The notes: generated by a model from the sequence alone, not told the origin. A DNA stretch of 64,000 nucleotides from Phoronis australis (GCA_002633005.1 NMRA01000034.1:407696-471695); one strand, 5' to 3'; shown: positions 31,005 through 43,924, numbered from the stretch's first letter. Program-made: numbers and translations.

Positions 31005-34000
31005 TACCAATAAGTGAATGTGTTTAATAGTCTACAGCCGACATTGGTGGTAACATTCCCAGTTGCATGCCCTTCGTAATTTCACAACTTTGTTCTTAGT
31101 TCCTGTTTTACAACTTACTGTATGTTTACATAGTAAAGGCACTGGCAGTGTTCAATATAACTGTACATGTACAAAATGGAGATGTCCTATAACTGTATCT
31201 TTTTCAGTAGCGTAGATTTTTATAGCTTCATTTTACAGAAAGAATTGGCTATACAATGTACAATGACACTTTGTCTTGCTTCAATTTGGACCTTGCATAT
31301 AAGTATTTGTTGCTTTCGTTGCAGACCAGGTATCTGACGAATCAGACTCAGATGAACAACATGCCACTGAATACGACACAGAAGGTATGTGTACTAAATT
31401 ACTTAACATTTTTAAGTGACCTTGTTGGTTATTTATAAAATATATTTCTTGCATGCTGTTGACGGTTAAAGTTAATTTCACGTGCTGTTTACTAACAGAT
31501 GTTTATGAATTCTAAACTGAAGCACTATGGGGTTTTATAATCACTACCACGCTCGTCTGTATCACTCAATTATTCTATTCTTTCTATCTATTTTTCTGAC
31601 ATATCATTTTTTTAAATAATATGGAAGTAGAAAAATCATTTTTGATAATAGAGATTTAACTTATGTAAGTTTGCTTTCTCCTAGTGAAACCTCCAGCAGC
31701 AACAGAGTATTTAATCTTCCTTCCAGAGTTAGTGCATAATAATTCACCAGTCTGCTTGACATCATTGCATTATCTTTAAAGCTACAGTCAGCCCTGTTTA
31801 CCTGACTAAAAAAGGAAAACAAATTAGGCGCTTTCTTTCACAATCTCATAATGATCCTTAATGTGTGGTCTGTTTTCAAATTCCCAGTTTTAGGATTGAA
31901 CAACCCCAATCCCATGCCTTTTCTTGCCTCCCTCAAGGTTTACAAAACATTTTATAAACCGTATCACGGTAATGAATATTACGTAACCAGTTTGATGAGC
32001 ATCGAAGGTCTAATTCCAATTTTTGACCGCTCAACAGGGCGAACTGCAGTTTCAACTACTTTGCTGCCAGCTAACAAATGGAAAATGCAGTGCAATCCAA
32101 CTGATACTACATTGAGACATTTAACTTTGCTATTCAGAAAAAAGAGGGTTGTCAACATAAACTATGTTTCAAAGGAGGGAAGAAAGTAGTTGTGAAGGAG
32201 TTCAATGACGCAATCAGAAAACAGTGGTGTGGGAAAGGCAATGTGCAATACCTAACATAAAAGAATCCTATTCTAATTAAGAACAGAACCTGGGTTAGAT
32301 TAAATATTTTTGTCAAAATATTCATTGAAAAACAAGAGAACCAACTTGACTTAAATGATTGTTTTGTAAAGCCAAGCGCATTTGAAACCTTAAGTTGAAT
32401 AAATGTAGACTGTTATGAAGTTTGAAACGCAATTGAGCTCTATAATTTTTTTAATAATTCATTTGTTGAATATTAAACTCTGAATGAAATGAACTTGCCA
32501 CAGTGTTTGGCCTTTGCTGCATAGAACTGTATATTATTCGTTATTCAAGTAAATTTTGAATCTCATGTACAGGTCCATTTCTGTCATTCTTTAACCATTT
32601 TCAGAGATAAAATATAATAAACCTTGCCTTACACTACTGGCGGAATTAGCGTGAAGGTTTGTAGTGTTAGATACAAGATCGAATTGTACTACATACGTTG
32701 CACAACCGAGATTATTATAACAACAAGAGGAGTCTGTATCACAAAATAATGACTCGGAAATATTGATCGCTGATGAGTTAGATATGACATAATCTGTACC
32801 GACCGTATAATAACGAAAATGCAATGTTTTTTCCATAATTGGGTGTTTGAAGTAACCCAACTTTCCCCATGGTCGCGCAATTTGGTGAACCCACTCTGTT
32901 GTGTTTCATTTTGAACCGAATCTGAATAAACATAATAATATATATTACATGGAAGCTAATTAGGCTAGTTCGCAGCATGTATTGATGTGGTCAGTTGGCC
33001 GCATGTGTCATGGCCATGTAGTCGTTATTGTGTATTCTGGTGTTGTAGACAGCTGACAAGGTGTATCCTGGTCATGTAGTCAGTTGGCAGCGTGTGTCTA
33101 GTAGCTAGTGTCAATCTTGAGACTCTTGCAGTCCCATGCAAACTTTTACCTAGCTATAGTCACTCTAACCCTATGTAGCCATTAGGGTCCAAAACTACAC
33201 ATGTAGTCACTTTGTACTCAGGTTACGTACCTGTGAAATGAAATTTTAAAAAAATGAAAATTTTACTTTGCAAAAGAACCCAGTCAGGTACTTCGTGTTG
33301 GTGTCAGCGTACAGTGTATTTGTCAATTGCCCCGCTCTTGGCGTAATGTCTCACTTTTTGAACTTTTCCGCCATCTTGCCACACCATCTAAACGTTCCGT
33401 TTTTTCCTTTTTGATACACGGCCGAATTGAGATGCGTCTATTATCATGTACTATTGTATTTTCCCACGTGACATAGCCGTATTTTCTCGTTCGACTAAAA
33501 AGAATAAACGGGACGTTTCATGCGTTCTTGTGGCCCCGCAATTTCCCATTCAAGTATAAAACAACAACAACAAAAATTCTTCTCGTCCATTTTTGGGTGA
33601 CATCTCCCTTTCGACAAAAAACGCTGTCGGTACATCTTTGTGTGTTGCAGCGAACATTTCCCCACTTACGTTTTGACTTAGACTCGGACGTCGCTCGTTA
33701 TATCTTGAAGTCCCACTTTTCAATGCAGTTGTTCCGCTTTTTTCTTTCTTGGATGTTGACTGTGACAACTATGCAGGCAACAAGTGTTCAATATTGTCTC
33801 TTTCTATGAATATTGCAATTTTCCAGAGTCCACTTTCTTTAGTAGCATAACAATCGTAAAAACATATTTTCTAAAGAAAAGAGTCTTACACCGCAACCAG
33901 TGTGATAAGCTATCCACATTATATTTCAAAGCTACGTGTTTGCCTACTTTTATCTATCAGAAAACTTCGTCAGCAAATTTAGGATAGATACACTAAATGT

Positions 34001-34585
34001 CGCTGCATTCTGATTTCTTACTGAATAACTGTATCAAACTGCACAAAAAGTCCAATTAATTATAATATATAACGATGTACATGTATAATTTTGGATGGAT
34101 GCGTGACTAAATTATCTTCAGCAAGTATGAGAGATCCATATTCTAAAACGTTTGTCTTTATAGGGTAGAAATCTTTTGAATCATTGAAATTTTTCCCCAC
34201 TAATGGATTTAACTAGTCATCTATATAACCTCTCTGGTTCATTTCTTTTTATGTTGCTACACGCTGAACACTATTGGTTTTTAAAATTGAAAGATATTTT
34301 TAAACCAGTCAGGTATGTAAAATGATAATTGCTTATGAATTAAAGTATTCATATTTTGCTTCTGGTATAATCATCAAGAACTGACAAAGGCATGTCTAAT
34401 GATATGACTGTTATGCAATTCGGTTGAAAAACAGCGGGTTGCGAAAAATTTTAATGGCAGTAAATTCCATAGCAAGTACACTCTCCGGAACAAACGAAAG
34501 GGAACAACTGTCACGCATACGCGGCGCAACCTCAGAGGCCGCGAGATCGGGGATGCGTTCACTAACGCAAGGACCTACGCTAGAA
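31005..34585. other. no recognisable gene; one candidate mini-exon
   Basis: At 31325-31384 (+) a 60-base segment with acceptor TTTCGTTGCAG and donor GTATGT would encode the acidic peptide DQVSDESDSDEQ and ATEYDTE. No neighbouring exon is recognised. Frames at 31851-32189, 32591-32860 and 33528-33809 match nothing that I know. Confidence 0.3.
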
Positions 34586-34588
34586 CCT

Positions 34589-34850
34589 AGCTAAAATCAA
34601 GCCAAAGTCACGTGTTCTCATTTGAAATACACGGCAATATCTCACGAAGTCTCGCGAAGTCTTGCTTTTTAGCGAGGTTCAAGCGGTACTGAACGGGAGG
34701 CGGATTTGGCATTGCAGGGCTAGAGTTCTATGAGTTCAGGTACGCGCTAAAAATCAAGACTTCGCGAAATTACGTGAGATATTGCCGTGTATTTCAAATG
34801 AGAACAAGTGATTCTGGCTAGATTTTAGCACTCGCTGGTTCCATGTGTGC
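34589..34850. mobile_element. MITE with ~95-bp inverted repeats
   Basis: The left arm contains TCATTTGAAATACACGGCAA and ATATCTCACG. The right arm contains their inverse, CGTGAGATATTGCCGTG and TATTTCAAATGAGAACA. The ends read AGCTAAAATC and GATTTTAGC. Non-coding. Confidence 0.8.
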
Positions 34851-34854
34851 CGTT

Positions 34855-35728
34855 AGATGGTAGCCAGCACGCATGTATCACTTAATTTTCCTCCGAAATA
34901 TTTTTTACACCAGCGTTTCTGATTGGCTGGTCGAATTCTCAACAGGCATCGCTTTACGCAAACAAAGTGGCAAGATTGATGGAGGCAGTGTAAATGTGGT
35001 CTCTTATACAGACAAATCTGCGCTTAAAATTCAGGTTCAAGAAATGTGAATCCCGGAAAATTGTGGTTGCGCCTTTTCTGAGTGCATCTTTCTACTGTCG
35101 CTGACTTTTGTTTACGTTGCTTTCCTGTATTCATACGGTATGAATAACACACTAATTAAACCGCCGTGTTTATTGTACATGTATGTGCTTCAAGCACGCA
35201 GCCTATTAAACCTAGTCCGCCAATTTCTCAGTTTGTTGTAAAGCTAACCAATGAATGCCGAGGTTACATCAACCAATGATAAAGCCTACTGCCTGCTACC
35301 TGCATGCTTGCTACCACCTAGCGGCACGCAGGGAACCAGCGAGGATTTTAGCATAGAACTCGAACCCTGAACTGCCAACTCCCGCACGTGACCTATGTAG
35401 TCTATTATTAGAACTTACGATCCCGAGACTAGCCGCGAGAGGTTGCATTGAGAATTTCCGGCTGCCTGCATGCGATATGAAAGAGGGCGTCCTTGAAGGT
35501 CGGACACGTGAAGACAACGCTCCGTCAATTATGTTCCTTTATCCTTCAAAAGTCAGACAACCATCGTATTTTCTGCTCAACAGCATTCATTGCAGTGGTG
35601 TCGCTGCCCCTGGCCTTCTGGAAACATTATTTCATGAACATTTCGTGTAATTTGGTGAGTTTTCTCTTTCGAGTTTACAGCTATTCGATCGAACATTACA
35701 TATCGCCATTGTTAGTTTCTCTCAAACC
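34855..35728. other. no recognisable gene
   Basis: No supported feature. Confidence 0.35.
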
Positions 35729-35731
35729 CCC

Positions 35732-37285
35732 TGCAGCCGATTTCATAAAGGTGGTTTAAAGTTAAACCTGGTTTAAACTGGACTTAGACCAGGATAATCT
35801 GCTTTCCACAAAGGTGGTTTAACTTTTAGACCAATGGTCTAGTAAAACCTGGTTTAACTCCAGTTTAGACCTGGTCTAAGTCAGTTTTCATTTCACCAAC
35901 GAGGTATATATTACTTATACCTGTATTAAGATCTTAAACCATGTTTAACTTTAGATTTGGTCAGACCCAGGTTTAATACTATTAAATTTGGCAGACTTGT
36001 ACGATATAGGTGTAACTGGATGATACTGTGGTTTGCATTTACGACGCAGTTTTAGCGGGGGAACGGACTATTTTTAATATTCAGTTTCAGGATGACACAA
36101 GATCAAACGTAACAGGGGAGACCAAGAATTTTTAAAGGGGAGGGGTCGGATGAAGGATTTTGAAAAGGAGGGTCGGCGTCAACAATTTAAAAATTATAGA
36201 TTTCATATCATTAAAATAAGGAAAAAGGGGGCCGGGACCCCCTGAACCCATGGATCCGCCCAAGTATACGTACATGTAGACCAGTACGTACTGAAGGGTA
36301 TCCTTTGGATTCCTCAGAATATTGCGGTTCGAGCAGAGCGTCATCGTCGCAGGCGCTACGCGTATGACTAAAAAGGCATCTAATGATTATTCTGACCGAG
36401 TTTCATCTCAATTGATCCCCGATTTAGGTTGCCGGGCAGGGGTCCTGTCTGCCCCAATGGCGGATTTAGTGGGGGGCCATGGCTCCCCTAAAATTATCCC
36501 AGATTGCATTTGGCAGTTCCGGGGGTGCGAATGTCTGGCGGGTAAAATCCTAGTTATTTTACTCTGCTCTGACCCCCCAAAACTCAAAATCCTGGATCCG
36601 CCCCTGTGCCTGCCCTTTTACCTCAAAAAAGTAAAATGACACCGAAACAAATGTGTGCATTTACTTTTACTATGTTGCAGTTAATAGTGAGCAAGTACTT
36701 TAATGTGTGTACGTGTGTTGTACACAGACAATACAAAATTATAAATATCTCCTATCTTAGATCTGTAAGTGGGTCCCTCGCCGTTTTTCTGGGTACAATT
36801 TTTCATTGATGAAATTTTCTTTCTGGCCTTTATTCTGGAGCCATATCTCTGCAAGCCTGCTGCATACGTTGACTAGATTTGGCATCTATTTTCTTGTTGT
36901 GGACTATGACATAGCATTTTTCTGCGATCAGTTATGGGAGGGAACATTTTTCCTCGTGAGAAAAGCTTTTAGCCCTTCTTCGCAACTGTGTGCACTGATT
37001 CTACTCAGTGTTGTGTGCCCTTGTGTACCCATATGATCAATGTTTCATTGAAGCACTTCAATAGTTTCTTTGTTGGGTTAATCCAAATAGACATAGTAGG
37101 GTGGCTTGGATACTTTAAACCTGGTTTTACTAAACCGGCTACACGGTCAAACAAAACCAGGTTTTCAGACTTATAAACCATGTTGGTGAAATGCAAGTTA
37201 GGTCTAAAATTAGACCAGGTTTAGGAAGACCAGGTTTAAGTCTTAAACCCGGTTTTGTTGAACCACCTTTATGAAATCGGCTGCA
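35732..37285. mobile_element. 1.55-kb element with terminal inverted repeats rich in AAACCTGGTTT
   Basis: Termini TGCAGCCGATTTCATAAAGG (left) and CCTTTATGAAATCGGCTGCA (right) are exact inverse copies. Both ~150-base subterminal regions carry many copies of the near-palindrome AAACCTGGTTT and variants. The interior has no transposase. It holds another small element (36459-36605, ends GGCGGATTTAG and CTGGATCCGCC). Confidence 0.83.
36459..36605. mobile_element. small MITE nested in the 35.7-37.3 kb element
   Basis: GGCGGATTTAGTGGGGGG at the left and CCTGGATCCGCCCCTG at the right are imperfect inverse ends, a layout common for short non-autonomous elements. Confidence 0.5.
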
Positions 37286-37364
37286 AAAGTTTAATATTAA
37301 GTGCGTGTTTATAAATGTCCGAGGCATTAATTCAGAAATTAAGTGAGCTCAACTCTTTAAATGA

Positions 37365-37850
37365 TTGAAACAAAAGAATTATGATATAATTTACTTACAA
37401 GAAACATACAGCGTTCCTGTCTCCATTGGTAAATGGGAACGTGAATGGAGTGGTCCGGTATTTTCGAGTCACGGCACTAACCATAGCAAAGGCATTGCCA
37501 TTTTAATTCATCCAAGTTTGGATTTTGAACCTTTTTTAGTCCAGAACGATACTTACGGTAGATACAATGTTCTCAGTTGCAAAATTTCAGAACAAGATTT
37601 CGTTTTACTCAATCTATCCTTTCCAAATGAAACCAGGAAACAACTCGAATTTCTGGATTTCACTAATTTAGAGCTCCATAATTTTGTAAACAACCAAAGT
37701 ATTCTTTGTGCTGGTGATTTTAACTGCTTTCCCACAGACTTAGATAAGATAGGAAAACTAGTGTATTCCACGAAAAATCCTGTAATACAAAACATCAACT
37801 TTTTAAAATCAAGTTGTATGGCGTATGCCATGAAAATGACCCAGGTGTGA
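37365..37850 (+). pseudogene. LINE APE-type endonuclease fragment
   Basis: Longest intact piece of the LINE (161 codons). It contains YLQET, with the metal-binding Glu, and GDFN with catalytic Asp and Asn. The C-terminal SDH motif lies in another frame at about 37960 (FSDHSAITLHFE). Confidence 0.8.
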
Positions 37851-39204
37851 GGAAGTACACTTGGAGGGATAACATCATGCCAAAGTAGAATTGACATGTG
37901 ACTAATTTCCAGAGAAGTAGCAGTCAAAGACGTTGCCATTATTAACGACTTTGTGTTTTCAGACCACTCTGCCATTACTTTACATTTTGAAATATCCGAA
38001 AATGCGAAGAGAGGTCCTGATCTTTGGAAATTTAACACTAGTTATTTAATCGATACCAATTATATAAACAAAATAACTAAACCTAATGTCGAATTTTATA
38101 CTACTCAATACCGACATATTGAAGACATAAATTTAGTGTGAGAATTAATTAAAATGGAAATAAGGAAAAGTTCAATCTCTTTTGCAAAAGAGGTTGCAAA
38201 GAAGACCCGCTCTGACAAAATTGTTTTCATAGAAAAAATTAACGCTTTGACATCCAATGTGGAAAGCGACCTTTCATAGGAATTAAAAACAGATTTACAA
38301 AAAGCCAAAAAAAATTTGCAAATTATCCAAACCCAAAAAATTAAGGGCTCGATTCTGCGTAGTAAAGCACAATGGGCAGAACAAGGCGAGAATGGAAATA
38401 TTTTAAAAACCTAAAGTTGCGCCACAGCAAGCGAAAACATATTAACGCCCTTAAAGATGGTGCTAAAATTATACACGATGCAGCAAGCATACGGAATATG
38501 CCAGTGAACTATTACAAAATACACAAAAAGCTATCTCCTGCAGCTTCTGACGAGCTGGAAAAAATCTAACAAAAGAAGGATTGTACGAATCTCTGTTGGA
38601 GACGAAACCTAACAAGACGCCTGGTAATGATTTTTATGAAACTTTTTGGAAGGTAATTAAATACAATTTATTGGCGAGCGTCACATACAGCATTGGAAAC
38701 GGTCACATGTCCAGTCCTTAAAAGCAAGGGGTAATCACGTTATCCCAAAAAGTAAACAGTCCGAGGAATTACTATCTTTACACAATTGGAGACCTATCTC
38801 TCTTTTGAACTGTGACTATAAATTAATAACTAAAATAATCGCAAACAAAATATACAAATATATTAACAATTTAATTCATCCAGATCAAACACGTTAAATA
38901 GGCCAGAATATACGTGTAATTGACGATATGATTGAATTTTATAAAGGAAAGCTCTCCCCCGGTCACATTGTATTCCTCGATTTCGAGAAAGCCTAGGATA
39001 CTGTAAAGTGGGAGTTTTTATTTCAGTCCTTGAAAGCTTTTAATTTTGGTGACGTTTCTATCAAAAGAATCCGTACATTGTATTCTGGAATTTCGTCATG
39101 CATGTTGAAAAACGGATTTCCAGTGACAGTATTTTAACATAGAGAAAGGCCTCCGACAAGGAAACCCACTATCAAGTCCGCTGTTTGTCCTGTGTGCGGA
39201 AATA

Positions 39205-39776
39205 ATGTCACATCATATCAGAAGCAATGAATTAATTAGAGGCTTCACAATAGCCAATCACGAACTTAAAATTGCACAATATGCAGACGATACAGTTCTT
39301 TTCATTAAAGACGTAGAATCTGGCAATAAGTGTCTTAAATTTTTAGATTATTTGGGAACATTATCTGGACTCCACTTGAATTATGAAAAATACCTAGGGA
39401 TGTTTGCCTCAACAATGCACCGAAACCGTAATCCACTTTACGGAATCAGCTGGCCCCAAAAGCCCATTAAAAGTCTAGGCATATTCTTTGGCGGAAAAGG
39501 GGGAGACGCTGAAAAACTCAATTTTGATGAAAAAAAATCCAAAAGCTTAAAGACCTGCTTAATATTTGGAAAACACGAAATTTGTCCATAAAAGGCAGAA
39601 TCTTCATTACGAAAACTTTTGGTTTATCGAAACTTATTCATATAGTGTCAACTGTGGGAATCACCAAAAAGGGAATTCGCGCAGTTAAAAAACTTATCAG
39701 AGAATTTATTTGGTTAAATAAACCACCTAAAAATAAAGAAACTGTGACTATTTCGCCATATCAAGAGGGTGCTTAA
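39205..39776 (+). pseudogene. LINE reverse transcriptase fragment with YADD
   Basis: Two adjoining frames (39205-39591 and 39582-39776) cover the catalytic YADD, the SGLHLNYEK segment, the IKSLGI segment and the post-RT SIKGRIFITKTF region. A one-base shift near 39585 separates them. Confidence 0.78.
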
Positions 39777-40879
39777 AAATATTCTAACATGGAACTGCTC
39801 AAGTTAAACTTATTATTTAATTGGGTCAAGCGTTTTAATACAGAGGATGAGGCAAGTTAGAAGATATACCTGAGGATCTTTTCAGTCGTGTTGGCGGTGT
39901 CCTCATTTTTCATCCAATTTTCAACTGAAATCTCTAAAATGGGAAATTTAAAACCCTTTTTACAAAGATGTTATGACAACCTTAGATATTCTTAATCCTG
40001 AAATATTTAATGAAGTACCAATAGCCAAACAAGTTATATGGAACAATTGTAACTTTTAAGATATTATTTTACCATGATCTGTACAATGCAGGCCTCATAT
40101 TTTGTTACGATTTTTAGATAGCCAGAACAAACTTCTTAAATGGGAAAGCATTAAGAAATATCATAACTTGAAGGATACATCTATCATATCATTTTCTTCC
40201 ACTACAACGACCTTGAAGAAAGTTCTGAGTGTGTCGTATAGAAGGATTGTTAGTTGTAATAACATTAGATTGTTATTGTTCAATAGTTCCAATTCATGGA
40301 TCAAAAACACATTTATTCACAAGTTTTCTGTAAAACCAGGTAATTATGCGTCTTCACGCAAGTAATACACAGACGACGAAATTAAAGAAATATATAATCT
40401 CTCTTTCAATCTACCCATAAACCCTCATTTGACAATGTTTTTAAATACTTTTTCATCCACAAAATAATTTATACAAACAAAATGTTAAAAATATTTGGTA
40501 TTTCACAAACAGACCAACGTCCCTACTGTGGCGAAATCCAGACTTTTCAGCACATGTTTTACAGCTGCTTCTGTGTTTAACGTTTCTGGAATTCTTTTCA
40601 TCATTTCATAAGTAAAGTTTTAATTTACACTCTGAGCTATCTATGTATCACTTCTTAATTGGCTTGTTTGGCAATCTAAGAGAAATCTTCAATACCATAT
40701 ACACTCATGCCCAATATTATATTTATACATCATCGAGAGATGGGTCTCAACCTTGTTTTAATAAGTTCCGATGTATATTTTTTGACGCAGAGAACCTCAT
40801 TGTATTCAATGCCTCGGATAAAACTTCAGAACAGTGGAGGGTTTTGCAGGCATCTCTTTGAAATGATTCAAACAATGTA

Positions 40880-41410
40880 TGGTGTTATTTTTTAACCACT
40901 TTTGTTGTATTATAAGAAAACTGACCTTTTCATACATATGCACCTAGTACGTAAATATAAACATAAGTTAGGTTAATTAAAGCGTGTGAATGTGAGTGTG
41001 AATAAGTGTATGAAAGTCCTTCCCCTTCCCGTTTCCTTCCCCGTTTAATATTACTCTCAGTTATATATCCGCCCAATCAGTAGGAGTTATTTTCCAGATA
41101 CTTATTTGTTCTATTAATATGATGTATTATACTCTAGTAAGTTGTACAGATATGTAGTTGGTACTACCCAACCCCAGCCGTATCTACTATTCACTAATGA
41201 TATGCTTTCTGGGTAAACAAACGTATTGGAAAAAAGAGAGTATATCAAATCAAGCCTAATTTCATTGCTTCATTTTCATTTTGTTATTATTGAATTCAGC
41301 GATGTTGGTGGTGACCATCCACTGAGCGGCGCAATTTTTCGATTTCGTCTCTTGAGTCTTTACTTTATGAGTCTTAACTAATAGTTCGAAACGAAAATTC
41401 ATAAAAAACA
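40880..41410. other. no recognisable gene
   Basis: AT-rich spacer between the LINE and the tRNA gene. Confidence 0.45.
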
Positions 41411-41416
41411 TGGGCT

Positions 41417-41499
41417 TAGTACGGGTGGGACTTGAACCCACGCGGACATACGTCCATTGGAACTTAAGTCCAACGCCTTAACCACTCGGCCACCGTACT
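41417..41499 (-). tRNA. tRNA-Leu (anticodon UAA)
   Basis: 83 bases without intron. The acceptor stem AGTACGG pairs fully with CCGTACT, with discriminator A. D arm is TGGCCGAGTGGTTAAGGC. The anticodon stem TTGGA/TCCAA encloses loop CTTAAGT, placing TAA at 41466-41464. A long variable arm (class II, as expected for Leu) and T arm GTGGG-TTCAAGT-CCCAC follow. Box A and box B are intact, so the gene should be functional. Confidence 0.96.
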
Positions 41500-41595
41500 G
41501 TACGCGCCTCACCGATGGGTTAAACAGATTTAGAGCTAATTACCGTTAATAAATATTTCATTAGACATGGCATTTATACCCAGTGCAGGATTTAT

Positions 41596-42500
41596 AGGGG
41601 GAGGGGGGAAAACGGGGCATTTGCCCTTCCTGGACCTCCTTATAGATGGACTCCTTTAAATGAAACATGGATGCTTAAAATTCACTGCAAAAATAACATT
41701 GATCGTGTGATTTCCAATTAGCTCCACCATGACGAATGAAAGGGTCTCCTATTTTATTGGGAGGGGGATACGAGGTAAGCGCTTGTTCCAGAGCCTCCCC
41801 GCCCCCGTTTCCTGGGAAGAACCCTTTGCCTCTCAGCGTAAAAACAGTACGCATCAACGGTGCGAACTGGGGTGGCAGCGGCTATCAGCCCTCCCTCAAA
41901 AACCCCGCCCCTGCAGCGCTTTTTTGGCCTAACTGTTTCGACGTTGAAATCAAAAGGTCCGTTCAGGCCTTTGATCCCCTGGCGCATGTGAACGCTGAAA
42001 GGCCCCATGCTGTAGTATTCCAACACAACTTTTGATAATCTATACTTNAGGGGGAGGGGGGCAAACGGGGCATTTGCCCGGCCTGGACCTCCTTATAGAT
42101 GGACTCCTTTAAATGAAACATGGATGCTTAAAATTCACTGCAAAAATAACATTAATCGTGTGATTTCCAATTAGCTCCACCATGACGAATGAAAGGGTCT
42201 CCTATTTTATTGGGAAGGGGATACGAGGTAAGCGCTTGTTCCAGAGCCTCCCCGCCCCCGTTTCCTGGGAAGAACCCTTTGCCTCTCAGCGTAAAAACAG
42301 TACGCATCAACGGTGCGAACTGGGGTGGCAGCGGCTATCAGCCCTCCCTCAAAAACCCCGCCCCTGCAGCGCTTTTTTGGCCTAACTGTTTCGACGTTGA
42401 AATCAAAAGGTCCGTTCAGGCCTTTGATCCCCTGGCGCATGTGAACGCTGAAAGGCCCCATGCTGTAGTATTCCAACACAACTTTTGATAATCTATACTT
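41596..42500. repeat. tandem duplication of a ~453-bp segment
   Basis: The segment from GGGGGAGGGGGG (41598) to TTTTGATAATCTATACTT (42047) is repeated from 42049 to 42500 with only a few differences. The junction contains a single ambiguous base (42048). It is non-coding; open frames in it are duplicated shadows. It may be a true tandem duplication or an assembly join of two haplotypes. Confidence 0.9.
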
Positions 42501-42504
42501 AACC

Positions 42505-42970
42505 CCCAATCAATTTCCACTGATATTATTGATTTTTTGCCCTCCAAGGCCCATTGTTGCAGTAATACAACAATATGGGACCTCTTTTGACAAATGAGCA
42601 AACTATTTGAATTAGGCTTAATACCCAGTTGATGCTAAAAAGCCCAGTAGTTTGTTTTTTTCTTATGCGCAGTATATTTTTTCTTCTAATAAGTGTGTAA
42701 GTTTGACTTAGTAGATTTTAATTTTTGTGTAATGTGTAAATAAACATAAACATTTGGCTTTTTTGTGTTACGTCGTCTGACATCCCATTCAACGGCATGA
42801 TTGTATAATGGATCTCAACCAGCGTCTTTATGAGCATTATGTAATTATTTATTATTCAAAGCGCTATTTTTCACGATTCTTATCCTTTGAAACACACGTA
42901 ATGTAGCACCAATATTGAATGGGCTAATCGATTTTCTGATTAATAATTGTCAGATTCAAGTTGGGGGTGT
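42505..42970. other. no recognisable gene
   Basis: AT-rich spacer. Confidence 0.4.
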
Positions 42971-42974
42971 GTAA

Positions 42975-43920
42975 CATTTGTTAGATGGAGGTGAGAGTGA
43001 CTTGGATGGCTTAGTTAGTGATACTGATAATGATGAATAGGATTTCGTTCTCTAGAAACTGGATGGCGAGGATGCAAGCTCCGTCAGTGACGACGAACCA
43101 CTAGCGCGTATTATAAACAAGCCTGCACCGAGCACTAGTAGCAGCTTTTCAAGTGCTGGAACGAGGTGCTCGAACTTGGGGATGTTATTCACAGGTTCAA
43201 GTCATAAAGCACATTTTGATGGAGAGATTCTGTTCTGTCAACAAAGTTCACAAGCGGCATCACACCCAGAAGGTGTTATCTATACTTGATTTGGCACACT
43301 ATATCCGTTGTTGTTGTGAATGCAAGGTTGTTGTACCATAGACTATAGTACATGGACCGCAAACTCCGTATACTATCAATGGACGAAATCTATGCTCTTA
43401 CAGAAGCAATGACATCATTATTCACTAGCGACACCTGGCCAAATTATTTGGTTTTATTTCCGGCAAGTACGCGTTGTCTGCTAATTATAGTCAGCTGTTG
43501 TGTCGTTACAATCAGAATCTGAAACAAATAATTTAGGAGAGTGGCGCCTCCTCTATGATAGTATGGAAGAAAATGTCGGGGTTGCGAATCTCTTGTCTAT
43601 AATCTATGGTTGCACCAAAAGGAATTTCGTGCTCTTCAAAAGCCCGAAGGTGAGCTCATGAAGCTGAGAACTTTTCAAGCCGAGATTGCGACGTTGCTGA
43701 TCATGTACAACGCTTCCAAGCGAGGCCGGCCATCGTTGGATGAGGTTAAGCCGCCAAAACCTGAATCAGCAAAGATGACAAGAAAGGCAGTTGTTTCGTG
43801 TGACGTTAAATGTGATGGTATTGGTCACTGGCTCATAAAAGTTGCTAAAATAGGTCGTTGCATGTACTGTGTTGACGGCATTGCTGGAAATTCATTTAAA
43901 AACACTTAACTGTTGAAGTC
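42975..43920 (+). mobile_element. piggyBac-like transposon remnant
   Basis: The left part reads an acidic N-terminus typical of piggyBac transposases (DGGESDLDGLVSDTDNDE, stop, then GEDASSVSDDEPLARI). The right part (43610-43909) reads FQAEIATLLI, SKRGRPSLDEVKPP and CDVKCDGIGHWLIKV...GRCMYC, resembling the C-terminal region with its Cys-rich end. The catalytic core between them is absent and a MITE interrupts the sequence. Dead. Confidence 0.5.
43338..43608. mobile_element. 271-bp MITE with 8-bp target duplication inside the piggyBac remnant
   Basis: Ends ATAGACTATAG and CTATAATCTAT form imperfect inverted repeats that extend about 25 bases inward. Flanks GTTGTACC (43330-43337) and GTTGCACC (43609-43616) differ at one base, consistent with an old 8-bp duplication as made by hAT-type elements. 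A partial second copy is at 22548-22680. Confidence 0.72.
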
Positions 43921-43924
43921 TTAT

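Larger units (their letters stand above)
37287..40870 (+). mobile_element. decayed L1/Tx1-like LINE (endonuclease and reverse transcriptase)
   Basis: APE-type endonuclease start FINVRGINSEIK and IIYLQETYS (37300-37410), and CAGDFNCFPTD (~37710). RT signals are TKPNKTPGNDF (~38610), VFLDFEKA-stop-DTVKWEFL (~38970), GLRQGNPLSSPLF (~39145, frame-shifted), IAQYADDTVLF (~39270) and LSIKGRIFITKTFGLSKLI (~39580). Later pieces are LLKWESIKKYHNLKD (~40135) and a Cys-rich end near 40520. Stops at many points make it dead. It begins within two bases of the right end of the TIR element at 37285, so that element probably inserted at or cut off the LINE's 5' part. Confidence 0.8.

Noticed and set aside
41675-42601. 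Duplicate frames on both strands
   Set aside because: They arise from the 453-bp duplication. No family match, and the ends differ only where the repeat ends.
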